The notes beneath the pieces were generated by a model. The model searched no databases, was not told the origin of the DNA, and worked only from the letters and a program-made list of their open reading frames with translations. 64,000 nt of DNA from Marinobacter alexandrii (lineage in GTDB: Bacteria > Bacteroidota > Bacteroidia > Cytophagales > Cyclobacteriaceae), in assembly GCA_039984955.1 (NCBI GenBank), contig JBDWTN010000007.1:2426501-2490500 (forward strand), read 5' to 3'. The position numbers and the translations under genes were made by a program. Of this stretch, positions 17,001 to 25,604 are shown piece by piece; position 1 is the first letter of the stretch, and each line of letters begins with the position of its first letter.

Positions 17001-17379
17001 CTCAGAGACTTTTGCGAGTACTTACATTGAAAACATGGGAGGTGGAAAATTCAAAATGACTCAGTTGCCGAATGAAGCGCAGTTTTCTTCAATAAATAAA
17101 TCAATAGTGGTAGATATCGATAAAGATGGCTTTAAAGATATTATAGCCGGAGGAAACTTATACTCAGCTGAAATTGAAACACCTCGAAATGACTCGGGTA
17201 TAGGGACCTATCTGAGGGGAGATGGGAAAGGAAATTTTTCTGCGGTCCGAAACAACCAATGTGGCCTATTTATGGAGGGTGATGTAAAAGATTTTTCGCT
17301 AGTTATAATTGATGGAAAACAGTTTATTGTAGTAGCCAAAAATGATGATCGCCCTCAATTCATCAAAATAAATAATTGA
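14095..17379 (+). CDS. FG-GAP/VCBS-repeat and ASPIC-domain lipoprotein (CRTAC1-like)
   Basis: About 1094 aa. I chose the ATG at 14095 over an in-frame TTG at 14086. The lipoprotein signal LLLLLFVFSC is followed by many Ca-binding FG-GAP repeats of the D-x-N-x-D-G type (GDINNDGLADLFF, DINNDGYLDIYV, DYDNDGDLDLYL and so on), which form beta-propellers. An UnbV/ASPIC domain lies near residues 510-590 (GLGTKAYI, LTRGFQSSVAPQLHFGLG, IVWPDGS), and then a second set of FG-GAP repeats. Members are often found beside SusC/SusD in marine Bacteroidota and are presumed surface binding proteins; function is inferred. It lies 25 nt beyond the susD terminator and may depend on read-through. Confidence 0.85.
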   Translation: MNKISFTLLLLLFVFSCQEKKGKQFTLLNANATGISFSNDIVETDTLNYFTYPYMYMGGGVATGDINNDGLADLFFTANMKSNSLYLNKGDFKFEDITNKAKVAGDDRWFTGATMVDINNDGYLDIYVSVSGKGDNRNNLLYVNKGNLTFTEQGDLYGIDHNGHTTQSTFFDYDNDGDLDLYLANYPPTPFKSPVELYRYKMNNPKPEESDILFENKGDGTFQDVTTQAGILNFGLSLSATASDFNHDGWVDIYVSNDFDSPDYLYINNQDGTFSEISKTSLKHTAQYGMGADIADYNNDQLLDIAQVDMTPEDNRRSKANMASMNPLGFDKMVKAGLNYQYMQNCLQLNRGLDENGNPVFSEVSRLSGISTTDWSWSILFSDLDNDGWKDITVSNGTRRDINNRDYFNALKSRNHFGGVNLSAEEIEQIPSEKISNYVFRNNGDFTFENMVDQWGWGEKTFSNGSTYADLDNDGDLDFVINNIDQQASVYENNNPDKNNYLTITFNGSENNRNGLGTKAYIHTRTLTQYSELTLTRGFQSSVAPQLHFGLGKAEKIDSIKIVWPDGSVSKRTNVKVNQNLVVDFANESKSADIRAKENSVFETLSSSTMGVDFKHTENKYDDYYFEPLLPHQTSRLGSGVAVADVNGDGLEDIYMCGASGQAGALYVQNSEASFEKTNIELWKGDEAFEDMSALFFDYDGDGDKDLYVVSGGNEKNKKESAFQDRLYVNDGAGAFTRGNNILPSITASGSRVKAGDYDNDGDLDLFVGGRLIVGKYPWPAKSYILRNDEGTFSDVTMEIAPDFEELGMITDASWTDFDGNGTLDLIIVGEWTPLLFYSNEEGRFSDVTNTTGLTHTNGWWSSISQDDFDGDGDMDYVVGNLGLNYKYQATPEEPFEVYADDFDENNRKDIVLSYYNFGKLFPVRGKSCSAQQMPSLKEKFKDYNSFSVADVSEIYGQEALANAEIHHISETFASTYIENMGGGKFKMTQLPNEAQFSSINKSIVVDIDKDGFKDIIAGGNLYSAEIETPRNDSGIGTYLRGDGKGNFSAVRNNQCGLFMEGDVKDFSLVIIDGKQFIVVAKNDDRPQFIKINN

Positions 17380-17399
17380 CTTTAAGAAGCTATTAAACT

Positions 17400-18431
17400 T
17401 TACTGTAAGCGGATCCTTGTGAGATACTTATGTGTTGTCATATATAAAACAGTCTCGTTTTCATTGAAAGCGCAATTTGCAGTTGCAAATTCTGTCAAAA
17501 TTATTCCGATTTGTGTTCCGTCTGGCTTAAAAATGTAAACCCCTCCAGGGCCAGTCGCAAATACGATTCCCTCTTTATTGACTTTCAGGCCATCAGGAAG
17601 GCCATTCAGAGATGACACCTTTTCAGTGGCATCAAAAAAGAGCCTTCCATTGTCAATGCCTGATGGAGTCACACCATAAGCCACCCATATAGCTTTTTCA
17701 GGATCCGAATTAGCCACATAAAGAGTTCTTTCATCGGGTGAGAGTGCTATTCCATTTGGACGCGTAAGACTGTCAATCAACAGCGTCAAAGTACCATCGG
17801 AGGCTAGTTTGTACACACCATTGTAATCAAGTTCTTTTAATGAATCTGCATCCTGATCTTTGAGCCCATAAGGAGGGTCGGTGAAATAAATGTCACCACT
17901 AGATGAAATTATCAGATCATTTGGGCTGTTAAATCTTTTATCTTCAAACCTATTAACTACACTGGCAAATTCCGGACTATCATCATTTAATTGACTGGAA
18001 GATATCCTTGCTATTCTCCGATCCCCATGTTGACAAAGCAACAGGTCTCCATTATGATCTAAAATGAGGCCATTGGACCCTCCAGAGGAAGATGCAGGCT
18101 CGATACCAGTATGTCCAGATGGTTTGAGGTATACAGAGTTGCCTTCAGATTCATTCCATTTGTATATCGTGTTTTCTGGTACGTCAGAATAGAGTAAACT
18201 ATTTATTGACGGAACCCATACTGGTCCCTCAGACCATGTAAATCCTTCAGCCAGTATTTCTATTTTGGCATCTTTTTTTAAAACCTCATCAAGTGATGAA
18301 TCTATTCTTTCAATTGATCCTATGGTTTGATATTCTTCATTAGCGTTTTCTTCTGAGTCCTTTTTTCCTGGACTACACTGTGAAAAAACCAGAATGATCA
18401 TGAAGTAATTACAAATGCTGGAATATCTCAT
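17400..18431 (-). CDS. SMP-30/gluconolactonase-family lipoprotein
   Basis: Predicted lactonase of the six-bladed SMP-30 propeller fold, hydrolysing an aldonolactone such as glucono-1,5-lactone outside the cytoplasm. It has a lipoprotein signal (ILVFSQC), the metal-site Glu in TWSEGPVW, and the conserved NGLILD, FNSPNDLIIS, FTDPPYGL, RPNGIALSPDE and DGLKVN segments holding the Asn/Asp metal ligands. The start overlaps the GH3 stop as TGATG (ATG 18431-18429; a GTG one codon earlier is possible), indicating translational coupling to the beta-glucosidase. Together with the gluconate operon at 25119 it suggests that gluconate is a pathway intermediate. Confidence 0.88.
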   Translation of the reverse strand: MRYSSICNYFMIILVFSQCSPGKKDSEENANEEYQTIGSIERIDSSLDEVLKKDAKIEILAEGFTWSEGPVWVPSINSLLYSDVPENTIYKWNESEGNSVYLKPSGHTGIEPASSSGGSNGLILDHNGDLLLCQHGDRRIARISSSQLNDDSPEFASVVNRFEDKRFNSPNDLIISSSGDIYFTDPPYGLKDQDADSLKELDYNGVYKLASDGTLTLLIDSLTRPNGIALSPDERTLYVANSDPEKAIWVAYGVTPSGIDNGRLFFDATEKVSSLNGLPDGLKVNKEGIVFATGPGGVYIFKPDGTQIGIILTEFATANCAFNENETVLYMTTHKYLTRIRLQ

Positions 18432-20713
18432 CACTGATAGTTAAAAGTTACATTAAGGTCACCAACCATCGCTTTGAACTGGCCAGGCTCGGTGATCCAA
18501 TTGTTGTCAATGCCTACGAAAGAAAGATCCTTTTCTGAAAGAGTAAAACTTACAGTTTCACTTTCTCCCGGTGAGAGTTGTACTTTTTGAAAACTCTTTA
18601 GTTTTTTGTTGCTTGGAGTAACCGAAGCATACAGGTCACTTAGATACAATTCTACGATATGTTTCCCTTCTCTCTTACCGGCATTAGTAACCTGTACTGT
18701 CAACTGAAGAGATTCATTTTCGGAGATTGTTTCTTTATTTACTCTAAGCTTTGAATATTCAAATTCTGAATAACCCAGTCCATGACCAAAAGGCCATTGA
18801 GGTCTGTAGGCGCCACCTGCGTAGGTGTTCGGTAGATCCTCCCTGATAGTTTCGGAAAATTTGTGATCGTAGAGTACGATATCGCCGGTTCGTTTTGGGT
18901 AGGTGAATGGAAGCCTTCCAGAAGGGTTATACTCTCCTGCAATTACATCCGAAATAGCAGATGCTCCTTCACTGCCAGGTCGATACGCGTTAATGATAGC
19001 GTCCATATCAGCTTCGATACTGGATATTACCCTAGGTCTTCCCTGAACAAGAACTAAAATCACAGGCTTACCAGTTTTTTTGGCTGCTCTAGCCAGTTCG
19101 ATTTGGCGAGCATCAAGGGTAAGGTCATCAATTACACCAGGCCCTTCAGCATAAGAGTTTTCTCCCAAGCATAAGATAATTACGTCAGCTAATCGTGCAT
19201 CAGCTATCAATTTTTTTGCATCATAATTATCAGTATGATCGAAATCCGCATTAGCCCTTGAAATAATTTGATCTCCAGCGATTTCACCATCACTGAATGA
19301 CTCCTTAAAGGCCTCTAGAATAGTCTTAGTTGATTCAGGATAGTGTGCTGCATCATTTCCTTGCCAGGTAAATGACCAACTTCCGTGAAGTGCAGGAATA
19401 TTATTGGCACAAGGTCCTGCTATGAGTAACTTTTTCTTTTTATCAAGCGGTAGAATATTTGATCTATTTTCCAACAAGGTGATCGATTCCAGTGCCGCCT
19501 GCTTAGCAATTTCTTTAAACTCTGGCTTTCCAAAGTTTTGAATAGCGGATTCTTCTGGGAAAGCATTATCAAACAAACCCAGATCAACTTTTAATTTTAA
19601 AATTCTGGAAACGGCCTCATCTATCCTTTCCATACTTACTTCCCCTTCATTTACTAGCTCAACGAGGTAATCATAAAAAGAGTAATCCATTGGAATCATA
19701 CTCATATCTATGCCAGCATTTACAGCAATTTTCACAGCTTCTTTAGGGTTAGCAGCTATTTTGTGTCTTGAATGCAACCTTATTATATCCTCCCAGTCCG
19801 AAACCGCAAGACCTTCAAAGCCTAATTCTTCCCTCAAAACAGTCTTGAGAAAATAAGGGTTGGCGTGTACAGGTATCCCGTTTACTTCTCCTGAATTGAT
19901 CATCACAGTAGAAGTTCCGGCATTTACTGCTTCCTGAAACGGAGGAAGAAAAATTTCTCTTAGCTGTCGCTCTGGTATATATGAGGGTGTTCGATCCTTA
20001 CCGCTTGCTGGAACAGAATAACCTATGAAGTGCTTCATACAAGAAGCAACGGCATCTTTCTTACTTATGTCTCCTTTTTCATAAGCCTCTATAACGCCTT
20101 TTCCCATTGCGCTGGTTAAGAAAACGTCTTCTCCAAAAGTTTCTTCGAACCTAGACCATAGCGGCTGTCTTCCCATACCTACTACAGGGTCAAAGTTCCA
20201 TCTGATACCGGCTGCTCGGGTCTCTAGAGCGGTTACATGCGCGGTTTTTCCGGCTAATTCAGGATTCCTGGTAGCAGCCATACCAATGTTATGCGGGAAA
20301 AGAGTTCCGCCTTGAATATAATTGGCTCCATGAATAGCATCTATTCCATACAGAACAGGTATTGCATTTGGAGTTTCTTTTACAGCCAACTCCTGAATCT
20401 GTCCAATGATTTCATGCCACTCATCAAGGGTATATGCATTGCCCTTTACATTCAGAATGGAACCCACTTTTTTCTCAATGATAGCTTTTCTCAGCTTGTC
20501 CGGATCCACTTCCGTGGAAGACTCATCTTTTAAAACTAGATCAATCGTTACTTGTGTCATTTGACCCACCTTCTCTTCCAACGACATGTTGGATAATAAG
20601 CTGGAGACTTTGCTATCCGCTACCTTCCTTTCAGGGCTTTTGAAGTTACAAGAATAGGTTAATGAAATAAGCACCAGACAGAGGTAAACTGTAGATAATT
20701 GAAATCTTGACAT
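18431..20713 (-). CDS. Glycoside hydrolase family 3 beta-glucosidase (BglX-like)
   Basis: Cleaves terminal beta-glucosyl residues from oligosaccharides. The start at 20713 gives a lipoprotein signal (YLCLVLISLTYSC); an open frame extends 17 codons upstream, but without one. It contains KVGQMTQ, IPVLYGIDAIHGANY, NFDPVVGMGR, MKHFIGYS and the nucleophile Asp in LAVSDWEDI, then the (alpha/beta)6 sandwich (GENSYAEGPGVIDDL, LVQGRPRVI) and a fibronectin III-like C-terminus (FGHGLGYSEFEYS). It forms a coupled two-gene operon with the gluconolactonase and diverges from the hybrid regulator 82 nt from the GH3 frame. Confidence 0.93.
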   Translation of the reverse strand: MSRFQLSTVYLCLVLISLTYSCNFKSPERKVADSKVSSLLSNMSLEEKVGQMTQVTIDLVLKDESSTEVDPDKLRKAIIEKKVGSILNVKGNAYTLDEWHEIIGQIQELAVKETPNAIPVLYGIDAIHGANYIQGGTLFPHNIGMAATRNPELAGKTAHVTALETRAAGIRWNFDPVVGMGRQPLWSRFEETFGEDVFLTSAMGKGVIEAYEKGDISKKDAVASCMKHFIGYSVPASGKDRTPSYIPERQLREIFLPPFQEAVNAGTSTVMINSGEVNGIPVHANPYFLKTVLREELGFEGLAVSDWEDIIRLHSRHKIAANPKEAVKIAVNAGIDMSMIPMDYSFYDYLVELVNEGEVSMERIDEAVSRILKLKVDLGLFDNAFPEESAIQNFGKPEFKEIAKQAALESITLLENRSNILPLDKKKKLLIAGPCANNIPALHGSWSFTWQGNDAAHYPESTKTILEAFKESFSDGEIAGDQIISRANADFDHTDNYDAKKLIADARLADVIILCLGENSYAEGPGVIDDLTLDARQIELARAAKKTGKPVILVLVQGRPRVISSIEADMDAIINAYRPGSEGASAISDVIAGEYNPSGRLPFTYPKRTGDIVLYDHKFSETIREDLPNTYAGGAYRPQWPFGHGLGYSEFEYSKLRVNKETISENESLQLTVQVTNAGKREGKHIVELYLSDLYASVTPSNKKLKSFQKVQLSPGESETVSFTLSEKDLSFVGIDNNWITEPGQFKAMVGDLNVTFNYQ

Positions 20714-20845
20714 GTTGTTATTCTTTCTAAAAAATTCAGAATGGGTTATGATGTCAAAATTCAACAGGGAGGACTTTTAGTAACGGTGAACTCTAATCCA
20801 AAAGTAATGGGTATTTATTCCATTATACTTTGTTAGATTTGAAAA

Positions 20846-23800
20846 ATGCGCTTTTTATTGTTTTTGGCTCTTTTTTCTAGTTTGAGTCTTGTTGCGAATG
20901 CTCAGGATAGTTACCAGTTTGAGCCTTTACCAAAAGGCATATCTCAAGGCTCTGTGACCAAAATAATTAAAGATAAGTATGGGTTCATGTGGTTTGGCAC
21001 GCGCTATGGACTCAATAAATTTGATGGCATCAGCTATCAGCATTTTCCAAGAAAGAAAGACGGGGATGTTTTTAAGGAAGGAAGCTATGTGCGCGACATG
21101 GTATTGGATGATGCTGGTGATATTTGGATTGCAACTGAAGGTTCAGGAGTATTAAAATATGACTATTCGGCAGATACCTTTCTTATCTATAAAAATGATC
21201 CACTTAATGATCATACAATTTCGTCCAATGCTGCTGGCAGTTTACTACTTGATGACGATGATCTTTGGATTGGGATAAAATCCAGAGGAGTAAATAAAAT
21301 AGACCTGAAAGAAAATTTGGTGAGCCGTTTCTGGTCAAATGCGGATAACGAGAAAAGTATATCTAGCAATCAAGTTACTTCCCTTCAGAAAGATGATCAA
21401 AATAACGTCTGGATAGGAACGTGGAATGGCTTAAGTCTCCATACTCCAGGAACTCCAGGCTTCACTAGATACAACCTGGATGAAAATAACGAGTTTCTTA
21501 CGAATAAGGTCGTGTGTATGTACAAAGGAAGAAACTTTTGGTTGGGTCTTCAAAAAGGGGTGTGTCAAATCATATATAGGGATAATAAATATCATTTTGA
21601 ACCAATACAATCAGATGAAAATACTTTGTCCATCCTGAACGAATTAACTGTTTTATCAATGACCGAAGACAAATCTGGTAATCTGTGGATTGGAACGGAG
21701 AATGGTGGCCTTTTCTTCTATGATATAATTTCAGGAAAGCTGAGCCAATATCTAATCAAGGATGCGTTTGGAATGATCATTAGTAATTCTGTTTGGTCAT
21801 TATATGTAGATGATTTGGGAATTCTCTGGATAGGAACATTCAATGGCGGAGTTGTTAAGCTGGACCCTCGTCACCAGAGAATGAAGCATATCTATAACAA
21901 AGCAAATTTAGAAACTGAAATCAGTCAAAACATGGTTTCATCTTTTGCAACCATAGATGAGAAATTTGTTTGGGTGGGCACGGACGGAGGAGGCCTCAAC
22001 AAGTTTGATCTCCAAAATGGAAGAGTCGTAAAAAAATATGATCTGGAAAGGTCGGGAGGGAGTAATGCTGTTCTTGATTTATTACTTGACAGGCAAGGTG
22101 ATTTATGGTTGGCTACATGGAATGGGATGATGAAAAAAGAGGGTGAAGTATTTAGGACGTATAGGTATCAGCCAGGCCGATTAGAAGACGGACCATGTGG
22201 TAACCAGTTATTTGATCTCATGGAGGATAATCATGGAAATATTTGGATTGCCTCATTTAGAGGGGGGATAAGTGTCTATCTAAAAGACAAAAAGAAATTC
22301 CGTAAGCTATTTCAGAAAAATGCTGAGTCAAATCGTATTTCCAGTGAACGTCCCACCGTAATTTTTCAAGATTCTCAGGAAAATATTTGGATCGGAACGG
22401 AAGGAGATGGGCTGTATAGGGTACGAATGGATGAACAATACAACATTTTAGACAGGACATTTTTTGAATATGAGAAGAGCGATGAATCCAGCTTATCACA
22501 TAATATCATAAATATCATTTTTGAAGATCAAAAAGGAAATATCTGGATAGGTACAGAAGGAGGTGGGTTGAATCGCTTTAACGAAGAAAAAGAATCTTTC
22601 AAGCGGTTTACAACAGAAGATGGCCTTTCCAGTAATCTGATATATGCTATTGCTGAAGATCACGAAAACAACCTTTGGTTAAGCACAAATAATGGGTTAA
22701 GCCAATTTAATCCAAACTCGGAAAGAATAAGAATTTTTGATGAAACAGATGGAGCACAATCATCAGAATTTATAAAGGGAGCTGCTTGTACCTTACCTAA
22801 CGGAGATCTCCTTTTTGGGGGTATCAGAGGGTTCAACTATTTCACGCCTGGATCTTTCGTAACCAACGAACATACTCCGGAGGTATATATCACATCAATG
22901 ACTTTCGAGATGCAGCCTGAGAAATCAATCCATTTCGGGTCGATACAGATGAATGAAGATTCCAGATTCATAGAATTGGATTATGAGGTAAATGATTTTG
23001 TCATAGACTATGCTGTACTTAACTACTCTAAATCGTCCAAAAATGAGTACGCATATATGCTGGAAGGATATGATGATCAGTGGATATACCCTTCTTCTTA
23101 TCGTCCGGCCAGGTACACGAATGTAAGCCCGGGCAGTTATGTGTTCAAGGTAAGAGGCTCTAACAATGATGGAGTATGGAACCCTGAATCAGCAAATCTA
23201 AGTATCGTAATCAGCACGCCATGGTGGAATACAACGACTGCTTACATAGTTTACACATTTATTATTGGATCAGTTCTTTTTGGTTTAGGGTGGCTTTTTA
23301 TCAAGCGTGAAAGGCTCAGGCGAAACCTAACTATCGAGCATCTGGAACTTGAGAAAATGAAAGAACTTGACACGATGAAGTCTCGTTTTTTTGCCAATAT
23401 ATCTCACGAATTTCGTACACCATTAACCTTGATTATCAGCCCACTAAAATCAATGATTGAGGGTTTTTATAAAGGAGATCCAAAGAATCAATATATAATG
23501 ATGGCGAGAAACGCTGATCGTCTCTTGAGCCTGATCAATCAACTACTAGACCTCTCCAAACTTGAAACTGGTCATATGCAACTTCAGGCGTCAAGACAAG
23601 ATCTTGTGAAATTCTTAAAGCCTGTGGTCCATTCTTTCACTACTTATGCTGAAAAGCAGTACATAGATTTTAAATGCACATTTCCAGATCAGGATATTCA
23701 TCTCTTTTTTGAAAAAGACAAAATAGAAAAAATTGTTGGTAATCTTCTTTCAAATGCGTTCAAGTATACGCAGGAGTTTGGAAAAATAGACTTTACTGTC

Positions 23801-24940
23801 ATCGATAAGAAAGAGAAGGTTCAAATAATAATTGAAGATACTGGTATAGGGATGTCTAAAGATCAATTGGACCTTATATTTAACAGATTCTATCAAATAG
23901 ATAATAGCCATAAAAAAGGTACAGGAATAGGCTTGGCTCTCACCAAAGAGCTGGTTGAATTACATAAAGGTAATATTGAGGTATTTAGTACAGAAAGTAA
24001 AGGCACAAAGTTTATCGTTGAATTAAAGAAGGGAGAAGCCCATTTAACGGACGAAGAAAAAACCTATATAACTGATGACTTCCATTCAAAAGAACAAGAG
24101 TCTTTTGTAGGTAGCCAAACGATGGAAGCTTTGCCTATTGATGGTGTGACAGGAGAGCCTGAAGATGAAAATCTCCCCATCGTATTAATTGTAGATGACA
24201 ATGAAGATATCCGACTTTTTATAAGCGAACATTTTATATCCGATTATAAGATTTTAGAGGCAGAAGATGGCGAAAAGGCATTAAAAATTGCAAAACAAGA
24301 AATACCGGATATCATTATCTCAGATGTGATGATGCCCAAAATGGATGGTTATGAGTTGTGTAAGGAATTAAAACTAGATGCAAAAACGTGCCATATACCA
24401 TTTATAATTTTGACTGCCAAGGCTTCCGGCGATAGCGCACTTAAAGGGTTTGAGCTAGGAGCAGATAATTATGTAACCAAACCATTCAATCCGAAACTAC
24501 TAGAACTTAGGGTAAGAAACATTTTGCAATCGAGGGAGAATTTAAAATCACAGCTTTTGGATGTGGATAATAAGATCCAGTTAGAACCTAGTGAAGTAAA
24601 AGTAGTCTCGAGAGACAAGGAATTTCTGAACCAATTGATTGTATTTATTGAAGCTAATATGTCTAACTCAGATCTGAATATAGATGATGTATGCAAAGAA
24701 ATGGGACTTAGTAGGACCCAGTTGTATAGAAAGTTGAAAGCTTTGGTAGGGCAATCTGCTAATGAACTTATTCGATCGATCCGACTCAAACGTGCTGCCC
24801 AACTGATAAAATCAAATGAAATGACTATTTCTGAAATTACTTATGAAGTTGGATTCAACGACCTTCAATATTTCAGATTTTGCTTTAAAAAGCAGTTTGG
24901 TGTAAATCCTTCAGAATATAATACACAGGTGGAGGTATGA
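20846..24940 (+). CDS. Hybrid two-component sensor/regulator (HTCS)
   Basis: A one-protein signalling system that senses glycan fragments in the periplasm and activates the local genes. The 1364 aa have a signal peptide (MRFLLFLALFSSLSLVANA), about 14 regulator-propeller repeats (GFMWFGTRYGLNKFDG, NLWIGTENGGL and similar), a Y_Y_Y domain (YAYMLEGYDDQWIY), and one membrane span near residues 805-828. They are followed by a histidine kinase core with H854 in FFANISHEFRTPLTLI, HATPase boxes (NLLSNAFKY, EDTGIGM, GTGIGLAL), a receiver with D1160 in ISDVMMPKMDG, and a C-terminal AraC-type HTH (MGLSRTQLYRKL, VGFNDLQYFRFCFKKQFG). Likely targets are the shared promoter blocks at 8867 and 25029. Confidence 0.96.
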   Translation: MRFLLFLALFSSLSLVANAQDSYQFEPLPKGISQGSVTKIIKDKYGFMWFGTRYGLNKFDGISYQHFPRKKDGDVFKEGSYVRDMVLDDAGDIWIATEGSGVLKYDYSADTFLIYKNDPLNDHTISSNAAGSLLLDDDDLWIGIKSRGVNKIDLKENLVSRFWSNADNEKSISSNQVTSLQKDDQNNVWIGTWNGLSLHTPGTPGFTRYNLDENNEFLTNKVVCMYKGRNFWLGLQKGVCQIIYRDNKYHFEPIQSDENTLSILNELTVLSMTEDKSGNLWIGTENGGLFFYDIISGKLSQYLIKDAFGMIISNSVWSLYVDDLGILWIGTFNGGVVKLDPRHQRMKHIYNKANLETEISQNMVSSFATIDEKFVWVGTDGGGLNKFDLQNGRVVKKYDLERSGGSNAVLDLLLDRQGDLWLATWNGMMKKEGEVFRTYRYQPGRLEDGPCGNQLFDLMEDNHGNIWIASFRGGISVYLKDKKKFRKLFQKNAESNRISSERPTVIFQDSQENIWIGTEGDGLYRVRMDEQYNILDRTFFEYEKSDESSLSHNIINIIFEDQKGNIWIGTEGGGLNRFNEEKESFKRFTTEDGLSSNLIYAIAEDHENNLWLSTNNGLSQFNPNSERIRIFDETDGAQSSEFIKGAACTLPNGDLLFGGIRGFNYFTPGSFVTNEHTPEVYITSMTFEMQPEKSIHFGSIQMNEDSRFIELDYEVNDFVIDYAVLNYSKSSKNEYAYMLEGYDDQWIYPSSYRPARYTNVSPGSYVFKVRGSNNDGVWNPESANLSIVISTPWWNTTTAYIVYTFIIGSVLFGLGWLFIKRERLRRNLTIEHLELEKMKELDTMKSRFFANISHEFRTPLTLIISPLKSMIEGFYKGDPKNQYIMMARNADRLLSLINQLLDLSKLETGHMQLQASRQDLVKFLKPVVHSFTTYAEKQYIDFKCTFPDQDIHLFFEKDKIEKIVGNLLSNAFKYTQEFGKIDFTVIDKKEKVQIIIEDTGIGMSKDQLDLIFNRFYQIDNSHKKGTGIGLALTKELVELHKGNIEVFSTESKGTKFIVELKKGEAHLTDEEKTYITDDFHSKEQESFVGSQTMEALPIDGVTGEPEDENLPIVLIVDDNEDIRLFISEHFISDYKILEAEDGEKALKIAKQEIPDIIISDVMMPKMDGYELCKELKLDAKTCHIPFIILTAKASGDSALKGFELGADNYVTKPFNPKLLELRVRNILQSRENLKSQLLDVDNKIQLEPSEVKVVSRDKEFLNQLIVFIEANMSNSDLNIDDVCKEMGLSRTQLYRKLKALVGQSANELIRSIRLKRAAQLIKSNEMTISEITYEVGFNDLQYFRFCFKKQFGVNPSEYNTQVEV

Positions 24941-25028
24941 TATTTTTGGAGTAATTTTTTAGTCTTTGAGACTATAATGAAAATCAATTCATAGTCGGAT
25001 AAAAAAATATCAGGACTTTGAAACATAC

Positions 25029-25103
25029 ACCAGTCTATTCCGAAACGTATCTCTGTGTCACCATTTTTTTAAAAATGTGATGTTTGAGTTTGCAAGTTTT
25101 TAA
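25029..25103 (+). promoter_or_regulatory. gntK operon promoter block shared with susC
   Basis: Aligned by eye with 8867-8941: identical ACCAGTCTA, CGAAAC, TATCTC and GTGATGTTTGAG in the same order and nearly the same spacing, around a conserved T/A tract. GATGTTTG is a likely -7 box. The block ends about 15 nt before the gntK ATG. Probable control site for the adjacent HTCS; the regulator assignment is inferred. Confidence 0.65.
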
Positions 25104-25118
25104 TAAATCAATAGTTCA

Positions 25119-25604
25119 ATGCTCATCGTTGTAATGGGAGTCAGTGGAAGTGGTAAGTCTACCATTGGTAGAGGAATCGCAGAAAGGCTTAATCTGCCTT
25201 TTTTCGAAGGAGATGATTATCACCCTAGGAATAACGTAGAAAAAATGTCTAAAGGCATTCCACTCAATGATCGAGATAGAAAACCATGGTTAGAAACTCT
25301 AAGCGGTCTCTTATTGGATTGTCAAGAGGGATATGGAGCTGTTTTTACCTGTTCAGCGTTGAAAGAATCGTATCGTACTTTACTTTCTTCATCAGTAGAA
25401 AAGGTGCATTGGATTTTTTTACATGGCCCTAAAAAAATAATCATGAAGAGAATGCAGGAACGAAAAGGGCACTTCATGAAAGCTGAGTTACTTGATTCAC
25501 AATTCAGTATCTTGGAAGAGCCCGAAGATGCGATACGTGTGGATTTGAAAAAGGATCCTAACAAAATGATTAATAATATAATAAGTCAGTTGCTTAATGA
25601 GTAA
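25119..25604 (+). CDS. gntK: Gluconokinase
   Basis: Phosphorylates D-gluconate to 6-phosphogluconate with ATP. At 161 aa it has the usual size. Walker A is GVSGSGKST near the N-terminus, followed by FFEGDDYHPRNNVEKMSKG and PLNDRDRKPWL, both gluconokinase signatures, and CSALKESYR. First gene of the operon gntK-gnd-gntP: it overlaps gnd by 8 nt. The promoter in front carries the block also seen before susC. Confidence 0.96.
   Translation: MLIVVMGVSGSGKSTIGRGIAERLNLPFFEGDDYHPRNNVEKMSKGIPLNDRDRKPWLETLSGLLLDCQEGYGAVFTCSALKESYRTLLSSSVEKVHWIFLHGPKKIIMKRMQERKGHFMKAELLDSQFSILEEPEDAIRVDLKKDPNKMINNIISQLLNE

Noticed and set aside
20714-20764. Seventeen extra codons at the start of the first GH3 gene.
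   Set aside because: They would hide the lipoprotein signal peptide that begins at ATG 20713.
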